Positions 17,126 through 25,736 of a stretch of DNA of 64,000 bases are shown here, one piece after another. The DNA is from Streptomyces formicae. GTDB lineage: Bacteria > Actinomycetota > Actinomycetes > Streptomycetales > Streptomycetaceae. The notes under the pieces were generated by a model. The model did not search any database and was not told the DNA's origin. It saw nothing but the letters and a program-made list of their open reading frames with translations. The position numbers and the translations under genes are program-made. Within the stretch, counting starts at the first letter, position 1. Each line of letters starts with the position of its first letter. The DNA lies in assembly GCF_022647665.1 (NCBI RefSeq), contig NZ_CP071872.1, positions 4,464,001-4,528,000 of the forward strand, read 5' to 3'.

Positions 17126-17968
17126 TTACTTCAGCCCTCCTGCGGTGAGTCCGTCGACGATGCGGCGCTGGAAGAACAGCACGGCCACGACCAGCGGCAG
17201 CGTCACCACGACCCCGGCCGCCATCTGGGTCCCGAACGGCTGGTCGTAGCGGTACTGGCCGGTGAAGAGCGTGACGATCACGTTCGCCGTCATCATCTGC
17301 CGGTCGTTCACCACGCTGACGGCGATGAGGAACTCGTTCCAGGCACAGATGAAGACCAGGATCGCCGTCGTGAAGACGGCGGGCGCCGCGAGCGGGAGCA
17401 CGACCTTGCGGAATGCCTGCGCGGGTGTGCACCCGTCGACCTGGGCGGCCTTCTCCAGTTCCGCCGGCATCTGGCGGAAGAACGCGGTGAGGTTCCACAC
17501 CGCGAGCGGCAGGGCGAAACTCATGCTCGGCACGATCATCGCCTGGTAGGTGTTGATCCAGCCCGCGTCCGTGAAGAGCCGCAGCAACGGCACCACGAGC
17601 GTGATGGGCGGGAACATCGATGTCGCGATGACGAGGGTGAGGATCAGCGTCTTGCCTCGGAAGTCCAGCCGCGCCAGGGCGTAGCCCGCGAAGATCCCGA
17701 CGAGCAGGGTGAGCGCCGTGGTGGTCCCGGCGACCACGAGGCTGTTGAGCAGAGCACGGCCGAATCCGTTCGCCGGGTCGAAAGCCGCGGTGTAGTTGTC
17801 GAAGGACACCGGTGCCGGCAGCGGTGCGTTGGAGAACTGGTCGGCCGGTCTGCGCAGGCTGGAGACCACCATCCAGTAGAACGGCACGAGGCAGTAGACG
17901 ACGATGACGGCGATGCCGGCGCGGCGGGCCAGGGTGCCGGCGCGCGGCCGGCTGACGGTCGTGCTCAT
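17126..17968 (-). CDS. Carbohydrate ABC transporter permease, MalG type (280 aa)
   Basis: Six predicted membrane segments, the first at about residues 18-38 (IAVIVVYCLVPFYWMVVSSL). The EAA loop that docks the ATPase reads ELEKAAQVDGCTPAQAFRKV near residue 180. The C-terminus IVDGLTAGGLK is the standard end of MalG-type permeases (GLTAGAVKG-like). The ATG overlaps the stop of the partner permease by four bases, and the stop abuts the GH65 start. No ATPase gene is in this operon, so a shared ATPase of the MsiK type encoded elsewhere is probably used, as is usual for Streptomyces sugar importers. Confidence 0.9.
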   Translation of the reverse strand: MSTTVSRPRAGTLARRAGIAVIVVYCLVPFYWMVVSSLRRPADQFSNAPLPAPVSFDNYTAAFDPANGFGRALLNSLVVAGTTTALTLLVGIFAGYALARLDFRGKTLILTLVIATSMFPPITLVVPLLRLFTDAGWINTYQAMIVPSMSFALPLAVWNLTAFFRQMPAELEKAAQVDGCTPAQAFRKVVLPLAAPAVFTTAILVFICAWNEFLIAVSVVNDRQMMTANVIVTLFTGQYRYDQPFGTQMAAGVVVTLPLVVAVLFFQRRIVDGLTAGGLK

Positions 17969-18942
17969 TGCGGACTCCCGGTGCCGCGGCCGATCAGATC
18001 GGCTCCGAACAGCTTGACGAACGAGAAGGCGACCACCGCGATGTAGAGGAAGAGCACGATGGCGTAGGCGGCCGCGGTGCCGAAGCGCAGGTTGCTCATC
18101 TCCTCGAACGCGACCATCGACAGCGTCTCGACCGTGTGCTTGCGCGGGCCGACGAGCACGTACGGCAGGTCGAACATGCGCACCACGTCGAGCAGCCGGA
18201 ACAGCACGGCGACCACCAGGGCGGGACGGACCAGCGGCAGGGTGATGCGCCAGAAGGCGCGCCAGGGCGAGGCGCCGTCGACCTTGGCCGCCTCGTACAG
18301 CTCGCCCGGGATGATCTGGAGCCCGGCGAGGACGAGAAGGGCGATGAACGGGGCGGTCTTCCAGGTGTCGGCGATCACGACGGAGAGCCATGCCTGGAAG
18401 CCCTCGCTGCTCCACAGCACCTTGGCGCCCAGCAGTTCGTTGGCGATGCCCTGGCTGTTGAAGATCCACTTCCAGAGCAGTCCGGAGATGGCCGTGGGGA
18501 TCGCCCAGGGCACGAGGATCGCGGCACGGACCAGCCCACGGCCCCGGAAGGCCCGGTGCATCACCAGCGCCATCGCCACCCCGATCAGCACCTCGGCGGC
18601 GACCGAGACGAGGGTGAAGGAGGTGGTGTTCCACCAGGGCCGCAGGAACCGTTCCCCGGTGAACACGGCGGCGTAGTTGTCCAGACCGTACGAGGACGTG
18701 GTCACCCGGAAGCCGGTGTCCGGGTCGATGGACTCGCTGGAGACCACGAACGACAGCCGGAACGCCGCCACCACGGGGTAGGCGACGACCAGGCCGAGGA
18801 CGAGCAGGGTGGGTGAGAGCAGGGCGGCGGCGAGCCGGCCGGTCCCGGCCCGCCGCGAGGTGCGCGGGGGCCGGAAGCCGGTGGTGCGGCGGGGCGTCGC
18901 CCGGGACACGACGGACACCGGTGAACCTCTTCCGCCGCTCAC
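17965..18942 (-). CDS. Carbohydrate ABC transporter permease, MalF type (325 aa)
   Basis: Six membrane segments, with the first at about 30-52 (LLSPTLLVLGLVVAYPVVAA) and an EAA loop ELYEAAKVDGASPWRAFWRI near residue 220. The periplasmic loop after the first segment and the motif PWAIPTAISGLLWKWIFNSQ are typical of MalF-type subunits. The start is taken as GTG at 18942, whose TGA overlap (GTGA) with the lipoprotein gene indicates translational coupling; a later in-frame GTG nine codons downstream is possible. It pairs with the MalG-type subunit that follows. Confidence 0.9.
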   Translation of the reverse strand: MSGGRGSPVSVVSRATPRRTTGFRPPRTSRRAGTGRLAAALLSPTLLVLGLVVAYPVVAAFRLSFVVSSESIDPDTGFRVTTSSYGLDNYAAVFTGERFLRPWWNTTSFTLVSVAAEVLIGVAMALVMHRAFRGRGLVRAAILVPWAIPTAISGLLWKWIFNSQGIANELLGAKVLWSSEGFQAWLSVVIADTWKTAPFIALLVLAGLQIIPGELYEAAKVDGASPWRAFWRITLPLVRPALVVAVLFRLLDVVRMFDLPYVLVGPRKHTVETLSMVAFEEMSNLRFGTAAAYAIVLFLYIAVVAFSFVKLFGADLIGRGTGSPQ

Positions 18943-20372
18943 TTCTCGTCGATCGCGGCGGAGAGGTTCCGCTGCATCTCGACGAGCGCGGCGTCGACGG
19001 ACTTCGATCCGCTCAGCGCGGCTGCCGCGCTCTCCTGGATGGCTGCGGTGGCGTCGCCGTACCGTACGACCGCGGGCCGCGGGGCCGCGCCGCTCAGCGA
19101 CTCCTTGAGCGTGGCCAGGTACGGGAACTGCTCGCGCAGCGCGGGGTCGTCGTAGAGGGCCGTGTAGGGCGGAGCGGCCGAGGTGGCCTTCAGGTTGGCG
19201 CGGGCGTTGGCCTCGTTGGAGAAGAACTTGATGAAGTCGAGCGCGGTGGCCTTGTTCTTGCCGAACTTGCTGATCGCCAGGTCGAGTCCGCCGAGGGAGG
19301 ACTTGCCGGGACCGTCCAGGCCGGGCAGCGGCGCCACGCCGAACTTGCCGGCGACCTTGCTGGAGCCGTCGGTGGCGTTGGCCAGGGTCCACTGGTAGGG
19401 CCACTGGCGGTGGAAGAGCAGCTTGCCCGACTGGAAGGCGCGGCGGCCGTCCTCCTCTTGGTAGGTGGAGGACTCCTTGGGGAAGGTGCCGTCCTTGAAG
19501 CCCTGGGCTAGGAACTCCAGGCCCTTCCTGGCCTCTTCCGTGTCGACCGTGGCCTTGCCGTCGGCGCCGACGACGGTGCCCCCGGCGGAAGCCACGGCCT
19601 CGGAGAAGTTGACGGTCAGGCCCTCGTACTTGTCGAACTGGCCTGCGTAGCAGCCGACTCCCTTGCCTTCGGGGAGCTCGGCGACGGCGGTGCAGGCCGC
19701 CTTCATCCCGGCCCACGTGATGGGCGGTTCGACCCCGGCCTTGTCCAGCAGGTCCTTGCGGTAGAAGAGCAGCCCGGCGTTGGTGTTGAAGGGGATGCCG
19801 TACTGCTTGCCGAAGTACTCCCCGGTCCTGACGACGGCGGGCAGCATCCGGTCGAGCGGGAACTCCTTGGCGGGGAGCTCGTCGACCCACTGGTTGGCGG
19901 CGAACTCGGCGACCCAGATGGGGTCGAGGTTGAGCACGGTGTAGGCGTCCGACTTGGTCTGCGCGTTCTGGATGAACTGCTGGCGCTGTTGGTCGGCGCT
20001 CTCGGGCAGTTCGATCATGGTGACCTTCTCGTCCGGGTGTTCCTTGTTCCACCGGTCGAGCTGGCCCTGGAGGGTACGGGTGGTGTCCTTGCCGGTGGCC
20101 AGCGTGATCGGGCCGCGGCCGGTGAACTCTCCGGGGCCGCCCGCGGCCGGCTCGGAGGAGTCCGTACCACCGCACCCGGCGAGTGCCGTGGCGAGCAGTG
20201 CGGCAGACGCCGCCACCGCCCAGGTCCGCACCGCCGGCCGGGTCCGGACCCTCGCCCGGGTTCGCTGTGCGACCGGGAGGCCGGACTGCCCGTGGCCGTA
20301 CCCCTCGTGGCCGAACTCCCCGTGACCGAACTCCCCGTGGCGCCCTCTGCGGCTCATCTGCGACGAACTCAC
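18939..20372 (-). CDS. Extracellular sugar-binding lipoprotein of ABC importer (477 aa)
   Basis: After a 45-residue N-terminal extension with a His-Gly-Glu-Phe type repeat, a signal peptide (WAVAASAALLATALAGC) ends in a lipobox with Cys near residue 67. The mature part has the family 1 solute-binding pattern (VLNLDPIWVAEFAANQWVDE; YGIPFNTNAGLLFYRKDLLD). It should capture the sugar at the cell surface and deliver it to the two permeases. The GTG start has GGAGGAG upstream; an ATG five codons later is an alternative. It is the first gene of the operon, 99 bp downstream of an operator at 20471. The long extension before the signal peptide is unusual and may mean that the true start lies further in. 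Confidence 0.87.
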   Translation of the reverse strand: MSSSQMSRRGRHGEFGHGEFGHEGYGHGQSGLPVAQRTRARVRTRPAVRTWAVAASAALLATALAGCGGTDSSEPAAGGPGEFTGRGPITLATGKDTTRTLQGQLDRWNKEHPDEKVTMIELPESADQQRQQFIQNAQTKSDAYTVLNLDPIWVAEFAANQWVDELPAKEFPLDRMLPAVVRTGEYFGKQYGIPFNTNAGLLFYRKDLLDKAGVEPPITWAGMKAACTAVAELPEGKGVGCYAGQFDKYEGLTVNFSEAVASAGGTVVGADGKATVDTEEARKGLEFLAQGFKDGTFPKESSTYQEEDGRRAFQSGKLLFHRQWPYQWTLANATDGSSKVAGKFGVAPLPGLDGPGKSSLGGLDLAISKFGKNKATALDFIKFFSNEANARANLKATSAAPPYTALYDDPALREQFPYLATLKESLSGAAPRPAVVRYGDATAAIQESAAAALSGSKSVDAALVEMQRNLSAAIDEK

Positions 20373-20470
20373 CGTGCTCCTCCTACCGTTCCAGCCCTGC
20401 CCAGCCCTGCCGGTCCTGCCGCCCGGGGGTCACGGCGTGCGTCCCGCGCCGCGGTCCCGCTCAGCGAGGA

Positions 20471-20483
20471 TTTGATCGTTCAA
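20471..20483. promoter_or_regulatory. LacI-type operator upstream of the sugar importer operon
   Basis: TTTGATCGTTCAA has TTGA/TCAA arms around a four-base centre. It is repeated at 20618 and, with one change and inverted, in front of the lacI gene at 8212. It lies between the divergent lipoprotein gene and the secreted CBM13 gene, on the lipoprotein side. Confidence 0.65.
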
Positions 20484-20617
20484 GATGGGACCAGACGTGC
20501 GCCGCGTCAACCCTCGGGACCCGCCGACGCCAAAACGAGACCGTCTCTACTGCCAACTGCGACGTAGCACCGACGGGTTGACAGTGCGGCACCTCTACTG
20601 CCCACCACCGATGGAAA

Positions 20618-20630
20618 TTTGATCGTTCAT
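20618..20630. promoter_or_regulatory. LacI-type operator upstream of the secreted CBM13 gene
   Basis: TTTGATCGTTCAT is identical to the 20471 site in its first 12 bases. It lies 136 bp upstream of the secreted protein start, so both divergent units are probably repressed by the same LacI regulator. Confidence 0.6.
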
Positions 20631-20765
20631 ATCGAGTCAACCCCGTGCCGGGCACGGCGAAGAGTCCATCTGCCCGGGTGGAAAGTCCATCCCGCGTCGG
20701 CACCTCAGGCCCCACCCTGCCGCTGGAGGACATGTCATGCACATCCCATCGAGGAGGAGGCACAC

Positions 20766-21890
20766 ATGCTCCGTGCCAGAACGCTCTGTGTGAGCGCCGT
20801 CCTTGCCGTCGCCGCCTGTCTGGGACTCGCCGTCCCCGCCTCGGCGAGCGGAGCGACCCCCGGCAGCTACACCAACTACGCCTTCCCGGCAGGGACCAGC
20901 ACCCTGACCGACGTCACCTTCGCCACCACGGTCGAGGCCGACCCGGGCCGCGGCAATGTCTTCTGGGCACACCAGTTCGGCTTCAGCAGCGGTGTCGGCG
21001 GCTACATCGGCCAGCAGCGCTGGCGCACCGGCACCGGCATGTTCCTGTTCTCGCTGTGGGACGCGACCGCCGCGAAGCCGGGCTCCGCCGGCACCTACTG
21101 CCAGACCTTCGACGAGACCGGCACCGGCTACACGTGCCGCTACAACCAGGCGTTCACCGCCGGCCACCGCTACACGTTCCGCATCTCCCCCGGCACCCCG
21201 GACGGCTGGTACCAGGCCACCATCACCGACACCACGGCCGGGACGTCCTTCGTCCTCGGCAGCCTCCAGGTCGGTGCCGGCGCGCGGATCAACGCCGGCG
21301 GAATGGTCGACTGGGTCGAGTACTTCGACTGGAACAACAACGCGGCGACCTGCCAGGACGAGCCGTACTCCAGGGTCCGCTACGACCTGCCCACCGGCAC
21401 GGGCACGGGCGGCGGCACGGTCACGGCGAACGTCAGCGGCACGTCGACGAGCAGCACCTGCGCCGCGCACGCGAAGGTCACCCAGGTCTCCGGCGGCAGC
21501 GTCCAGGAGGACGGGATCGGCAACTCCTCCTCCGGCTCGATCACCAACCCCGGGGGCAAGTGCGTCGACATCACCGGCGGCGGCAGTGCGGACGGCACCC
21601 CGCTGGAGCTGTGGACGTGCGGCGACGTCAACCACCAGAACTGGGTGTTCGCGGGCGACGGTACGGTCCGTGCGCTCTTCAAGTGCATGACAGTGAGCGG
21701 CGGTGACGTCCAGCTCAGGAGCTGCGACGGCTCGGCCGCGCAGCAGTGGCAGCGCAGCAGCGGCGCGCTGGTCAATCCGCAGACGGGCCGGTGCCTCGAC
21801 GCGGCGGACGGCGGCACCGCGGACGGCACGAGGCTGATCGTCTGGGACTGCCACGGCGGGGCGAACCAGCGCTGGACCACGCCGGCCTGA
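20766..21890 (+). CDS. Secreted protein with DUF3472-like domain and C-terminal ricin-type lectin domain (374 aa)
   Basis: A Sec signal peptide (LCVSAVLAVAACLGLAVPAS, cleavage near ASA-SG) is followed by a domain of about 210 residues rich in aromatic and Gly residues (FWAHQFGFSSGVGGYIGQQR) that resembles DUF3472 carbohydrate-active proteins. A Thr/Gly/Ser linker leads to a ricin-B/CBM13 lectin domain (about 255-374) with the repeated pattern GKCVDITGGGSADGTPLELW, Q-x-W (NWVF, QQW, QRW). It should bind an external glycan, possibly helping release the sugar imported by the divergent ABC system. ATG at 20766 has GAGGAGGAGG upstream. The first domain is assigned with less confidence than the lectin. 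Confidence 0.8.
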   Translation: MLRARTLCVSAVLAVAACLGLAVPASASGATPGSYTNYAFPAGTSTLTDVTFATTVEADPGRGNVFWAHQFGFSSGVGGYIGQQRWRTGTGMFLFSLWDATAAKPGSAGTYCQTFDETGTGYTCRYNQAFTAGHRYTFRISPGTPDGWYQATITDTTAGTSFVLGSLQVGAGARINAGGMVDWVEYFDWNNNAATCQDEPYSRVRYDLPTGTGTGGGTVTANVSGTSTSSTCAAHAKVTQVSGGSVQEDGIGNSSSGSITNPGGKCVDITGGGSADGTPLELWTCGDVNHQNWVFAGDGTVRALFKCMTVSGGDVQLRSCDGSAAQQWQRSSGALVNPQTGRCLDAADGGTADGTRLIVWDCHGGANQRWTTPA

Positions 21891-21911
21891 CCCCCGTCTG
21901 CCGGTGTCCGT

Positions 21912-21956
<45 letters not shown>

Positions 21957-21957
21957 A

Positions 21958-21990
21958 CCGGATCAGCCACTCGTCCGGTGGCTGATCCGG
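21958..21990 (+). terminator. Hairpin terminator after the secreted protein gene
   Basis: Perfect 13-bp arms (CCGGATCAGCCAC and its complement) close a seven-base loop, 68 bp after the stop codon and about 210 bp before dnaK. Confidence 0.7.
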
Positions 21991-22200
21991 TAGCCGATCG
22001 GGGGGCCGATCAGGCGAGTTCGGCGGTGTGGGTACGACTGCGGTCCGCATCGCACGGGCAGCGCGTCACCACTCGCGCACGGTCGCGCACAGACCGTACC
22101 GGTCGGGGCGAAACCGGGCATCTCGGCAGGCGCAGACGTACGTTTTAAGGAGAGGGCCGAAGAGGTTCGCTCCACGTCAGCGCAGGCCGAGGAGGAGACC

Positions 22201-24114
22201 ATGGCACGTGCAGTGGGTATCGACCTCGGCACGACGAACTCCGTCGTCAGCGTGCTGGAGGCCGGCGAGCCCACCGTCATCACCAACACCGAGGGCGCCA
22301 GGACCACCCCGTCGGTGGTCGGCTTCGCCAAGAACGGTGACGTGCTGGTCGGTGAGATCGCCAAGCGGCAGGCAGTGACCAACGTCGACCGCACCGCTCG
22401 GTCGGTCAAGCGGCACATGGGCGAGGCGGACTGGCGCTTCCCGGAGAGCGGCGACATCGACGGCAAGCGCTACACCGCGCAGGAGATCTCCGCCCGGGTG
22501 CTGCAGAAGCTGAAGCGGGACGCCGAGGCGTACCTCGGCGAGGACGTGGCCGACGCGGTCATCACCGTCCCGGCGTACTTCAACGACTCGCAGCGCACCG
22601 CGACCAAGGAGGCCGGGAGCATCGCGGGGCTGAACGTCCTGCGCATCGTGAACGAGCCGACCGCCGCGGCGCTCGCCTACGGGCTGGACAAGGAGAACGA
22701 CCAGACGATCCTCGTCTTCGACCTCGGTGGCGGCACCTTCGACGTGTCCCTCCTGGAGATCGGTGACGGCGTCGTCGAGGTGAAGGCCACCAACGGCGAC
22801 ACCCATCTGGGCGGCGACGACTGGGACCAGCGCGTCGTGGACCACCTGGTGAAGCAGTTCAAGAACGCGCACGGCGTCGACCTCTCGAAGGACAAGATGG
22901 CCACGCAGCGGCTGCGTGAGGCCGCCGAGAAGGCGAAGATCGAGCTCTCGTCGGCCACCGAGACCTCGATCAACCTGCCCTACATCACGGCGTCCGCCGA
23001 GGGCCCGCTGCACCTGGACGAGAAGCTCACGCGCGCTCAGTTCGAGCAGCTCACCGCCGATCTGCTGGAGCGCTGCAAGACGCCGTTCCACAACGCGATC
23101 GAGGACGCCGGGATCAAGCTCTCCGACATCCACCATGTGATCATGGTCGGCGGTTCGACCCGTATGCCCGCGGTGACCGAGCTGGTCAAGAGCATGACCG
23201 GCAAGGATCCGCACAAGGGTGTGAACCCGGACGAGGTCGTGGCCATCGGCGCCGCACTTCAGGCCGGTGTCCTCAAGGGTGAGGTCAAGGACGTCCTGCT
23301 CCTCGACGTGACCCCGCTGTCCCTCGGTATCGAGACCAAGGGCGGCATCATGACCAAGCTCATCGAGCGCAACACCACGATCCCGACGAAGCGCTCGGAG
23401 ATCTTCACGACGGCCGAGGACAACCAGCCGTCCGTGCAGATCCAGGTCTACCAGGGCGAGCGCGAGATCGCGGCGTACAACAAGAAGCTCGGCATGTTCG
23501 AGCTGACCGGCCTTCCGCCGGCCCCCCGCGGCGTCCCGCAGATCGAGGTCTCCTTCGACATCGACGCCAACGGCATCATGCACGTGACCGCGAAGGACCT
23601 CGGCACGGGCAAGGAGCAGAAGATGACCGTCACCGGCGGCTCCTCGCTGCCGAAGGACGACATCGACCGCATGATGCGCGAGGCGGAGGCGCATGCGGAG
23701 GAGGACCGCCGCAGGCGTGAGGCGGCCGAGACCCGCAACCAGGCCGAGCAGCTCGTCTACCAGACCGAGAAGTTCCTCAAGGACAACGAGGACAAGGTCC
23801 CGGGCGAGATCAAGACCGAGGTCGAGACGGCGGTGACCGAGCTCAAGGAGAAGCTGAAGAGCGAGTCCGCCGAGGGCGACAACACGGCCGAGATCCGCAC
23901 CGCCACCGAGAAGGTCGCGGCCGTCTCCCAGAAGCTCGGCCAGGCCATGTACGCCGACGCGCAGGCCCATCAGGCCGCGGGCGGTGGTGCCCAGGGTGAA
24001 GCCGGTGACGCCGGTGCCCGGTCGGGCGGCGGGGACGGCGGGGACAGGGACGAGGACGAGGTCGTGGACGCGGAGATCGTCGACGAAGAGAAGCGGGAGG
24101 GAGGCGCGGGATGA
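22201..24114 (+). CDS. dnaK: Hsp70 chaperone DnaK (second-copy type, 637 aa)
   Basis: An ATP-driven protein-folding chaperone. The nucleotide-binding domain begins VGIDLGTTNSVVSVLE and contains AVITVPAYFNDSQRTATKEA, IVNEPTAAALAYGLD and DLGGGTFDVSLLEI, all intact. The linker DVLLLDVTPLSLGIET leads to the substrate-binding domain, the helical lid and an acidic C-terminus with a Gly/Asp-rich linker ending DAEIVDEEKREGGAG. It lies directly ahead of grpE with a four-base ATGA overlap, but no dnaJ or hspR follows, unlike the main heat-shock operon of Streptomyces, so this is probably the additional copy. No CIRCE or HAIR operator was seen upstream. Confidence 0.95.
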   Translation: MARAVGIDLGTTNSVVSVLEAGEPTVITNTEGARTTPSVVGFAKNGDVLVGEIAKRQAVTNVDRTARSVKRHMGEADWRFPESGDIDGKRYTAQEISARVLQKLKRDAEAYLGEDVADAVITVPAYFNDSQRTATKEAGSIAGLNVLRIVNEPTAAALAYGLDKENDQTILVFDLGGGTFDVSLLEIGDGVVEVKATNGDTHLGGDDWDQRVVDHLVKQFKNAHGVDLSKDKMATQRLREAAEKAKIELSSATETSINLPYITASAEGPLHLDEKLTRAQFEQLTADLLERCKTPFHNAIEDAGIKLSDIHHVIMVGGSTRMPAVTELVKSMTGKDPHKGVNPDEVVAIGAALQAGVLKGEVKDVLLLDVTPLSLGIETKGGIMTKLIERNTTIPTKRSEIFTTAEDNQPSVQIQVYQGEREIAAYNKKLGMFELTGLPPAPRGVPQIEVSFDIDANGIMHVTAKDLGTGKEQKMTVTGGSSLPKDDIDRMMREAEAHAEEDRRRREAAETRNQAEQLVYQTEKFLKDNEDKVPGEIKTEVETAVTELKEKLKSESAEGDNTAEIRTATEKVAAVSQKLGQAMYADAQAHQAAGGGAQGEAGDAGARSGGGDGGDRDEDEVVDAEIVDEEKREGGAG

Positions 24115-24716
24115 ACCGCCTGACCGACGTCCGCGGCACGCGCGTCGACCTCCCGTTGATGCTCGGTCCGGCCGGCCGGTCCGCTGTGGGTGGCGGTGCG
24201 AGTTCCGGTGCCCGTACGCCGACGTCCGCACAGCCGCCGCCCCAGGAGCACGGACACGGGAACGGGCACGGGCACGGGCAGGGGAACGGGCTCCGGGCGG
24301 AACTGCGTGAGCGCACGGCCGATCTGCAGCGGCTGAAGGCCGAGTACGACAACTACCGCAAGCGGGTACGCCGTGACCGCCTCGCGGTCCGCGAGATCGC
24401 CGTGGCCAATGTGCTCGGCCGCCTCCTGCCCGTGCTCGACGCACTCGCCGAGGCCAGGGAACAGGGCGAGGTCACGGGCGGCTTCGAGCACGTCGCCCGG
24501 GCGCTCGAAACGGAGCTGGCGGGTGTCGGCCTGCGGCCCGTCGGCGCGGCGGGCGACCCCTTCGACCCGGCGGTCCACGAGGCCGTCTCGTATCGCAGCT
24601 CCGACCGGTTCGAGCGCCTCACCTGCATCGCGGTGCTCCGCTCCGGCTATCGCGTCGGCGAACAGCTGCTGCGGCCGGCTCGCGTGACGGTCGCCGGACC
24701 GCCGGGCGGTCCGTGA
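24111..24716 (+). CDS. grpE: GrpE-type nucleotide exchange factor (201 aa)
   Basis: GrpE exchanges ADP for ATP on DnaK. The long coiled-coil helix (LRERTADLQRLKAEYDNYRK) lies near residues 62-100, followed by the family motif VLPVLD-like LGRLLPVLDALAEA and the beta domain (PFDPAVHEAVSY; GYRVGEQLLRPARVTV). The N-terminal 60 residues are unlike other GrpE and include an HGHGNGHGHGQGNG stretch. It overlaps dnaK by four bases and should partner that copy. The match to GrpE is clear in the core, and the degenerate N-terminus fits a diverged paralogue. Confidence 0.9.
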   Translation: MNRLTDVRGTRVDLPLMLGPAGRSAVGGGASSGARTPTSAQPPPQEHGHGNGHGHGQGNGLRAELRERTADLQRLKAEYDNYRKRVRRDRLAVREIAVANVLGRLLPVLDALAEAREQGEVTGGFEHVARALETELAGVGLRPVGAAGDPFDPAVHEAVSYRSSDRFERLTCIAVLRSGYRVGEQLLRPARVTVAGPPGGP

Positions 24717-24906
24717 CGGCGGCCGGACGCCCCGCACGACCACCGGACCCGACCGGACCGGCGGCTGCTCCGCCGTGTGCCGAGCCCGCCCATCTCTCGC
24801 AGCGACATCGTTTTGCGCCGGGCCGGTCAGAGCATGACGCGCAGAGGGCCCGGAGGGCGACGATGCCGTCGTCGGCGAGATGCCGCGTCCATGAGTGGAG
24901 GACACG

Positions 24907-25254
24907 ATGACCAGGCTGACGGGTGCGGCGCTGCGGATGACGATCTTCGTCGGCGAGTGCGACCAGTGGCACCACAGACCGGCCTACGCGGAGATCGTGC
25001 ACCGTGCGCACAAGGCGGGGCTGGCCGGCGCCTCGGTGTTCCGCGGCGTCGAGGGCTTCGGGGCGTCCTCGCTGATCCACACCTCCCGTCTGCTGTCCCT
25101 GAGCGAGGACATGCCGGTGGCGATCGTGATCGTGGACACCGAGGACCGCATCCGCGCGTTCCTGCCGCAGTTGGACGAACTCGTGGGCCGGGGCATGGTG
25201 GTCCTCGAGGACTGCGAGGTCATCCGCTACACGGACGGGGAGACGAGCGAGTGA
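24907..25254 (+). CDS. DUF190 protein (115 aa)
   Basis: DUF190 proteins are small alpha/beta proteins often found next to CrcB. Conserved features are the N-terminal LRMTIFVGECDQWHHRP with the paired His, the AHKAGLAGASVFRGVEGFG segment and IVIVDTEDRIRAFLPQLDEL. The ATG at 24907 is preferred because GGAGG lies seven bases upstream, while the longer GTG at 24895 would overlap that site. The TGA overlaps the GTG of crcB (GTGA), so the two are translationally coupled. A role in fluoride tolerance is inferred from coupling only. Confidence 0.87.
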   Translation: MTRLTGAALRMTIFVGECDQWHHRPAYAEIVHRAHKAGLAGASVFRGVEGFGASSLIHTSRLLSLSEDMPVAIVIVDTEDRIRAFLPQLDELVGRGMVVLEDCEVIRYTDGETSE

Positions 25255-25646
25255 ACTGGCTGCTGGTGATCATGGGAGCGGCGGTGGGCGCACCCCTGCG
25301 GTTCCTGACCGACCGGGCGGTGCAGATGCGGCACGACACGGTCTTTCCCTGGGGCACCCTGACCGTGAACGTGGTGGGCAGCCTCGTGCTGGGTCTGCTC
25401 GCCGGAGCACTCACCGCGGGAGCCGGGGCCGGGGCCGGGGCCGGAGCCTCCGACGACGTGCAGTTGCTGGTCGGGACGGGGCTGTGCGGCGCGCTGACGA
25501 CGTACTCGACGTTCTCCTACGAGACCCTGCGGCTGGCCGAGAACGGGGCGCGCCTCTACGCGGCGGCGAATGTGATCGCCAGTGTGGTGGCGGCGCTCGG
25601 CGCGGTGTTCGTCGGAATGACCGTGGCGCGGTCCGTGTGGGCGTAA
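25251..25646 (+). CDS. crcB: CrcB/Fluc fluoride exporter (131 aa)
   Basis: A four-helix membrane protein that exports fluoride as a dimer. The signature GAPLRFLTDR at residues 11-20, GTLTVNVVGSLVLGLL near 38 (the Asn of the pore) and GLCGALTTYSTFSYE near 75 (the Thr/Ser-rich break and phenylalanine box) are all present. The loop between helices 2 and 3 has an Ala/Gly repeat (GAGAGAGAGA). The GTG start overlaps the DUF190 stop. Only one CrcB copy is in this window; many actinobacteria have a pair. No canonical fluoride riboswitch was recognised upstream. Confidence 0.9.
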   Translation: MNWLLVIMGAAVGAPLRFLTDRAVQMRHDTVFPWGTLTVNVVGSLVLGLLAGALTAGAGAGAGAGASDDVQLLVGTGLCGALTTYSTFSYETLRLAENGARLYAAANVIASVVAALGAVFVGMTVARSVWA

Positions 25647-25736
25647 CCCACAGGCCATATGCAGACATGGCACCGTTTGACCGCCGGCGACCCGGATCCG
25701 GATCACGGCAGGGCGAGCACTCGCCCCCGATATTCA

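Noticed and set aside
22000..22200. CIRCE or HAIR heat-shock operators ahead of dnaK
   Set aside because: Neither TTAGCACTC-type nor CTTGAGT-type inverted repeats are present.
24717..24906. Fluoride riboswitch ahead of DUF190/crcB
   Set aside because: A GGGCGACGATGCC stretch was noticed but the consensus core and pseudoknot pairing of the crcB motif could not be found by eye.
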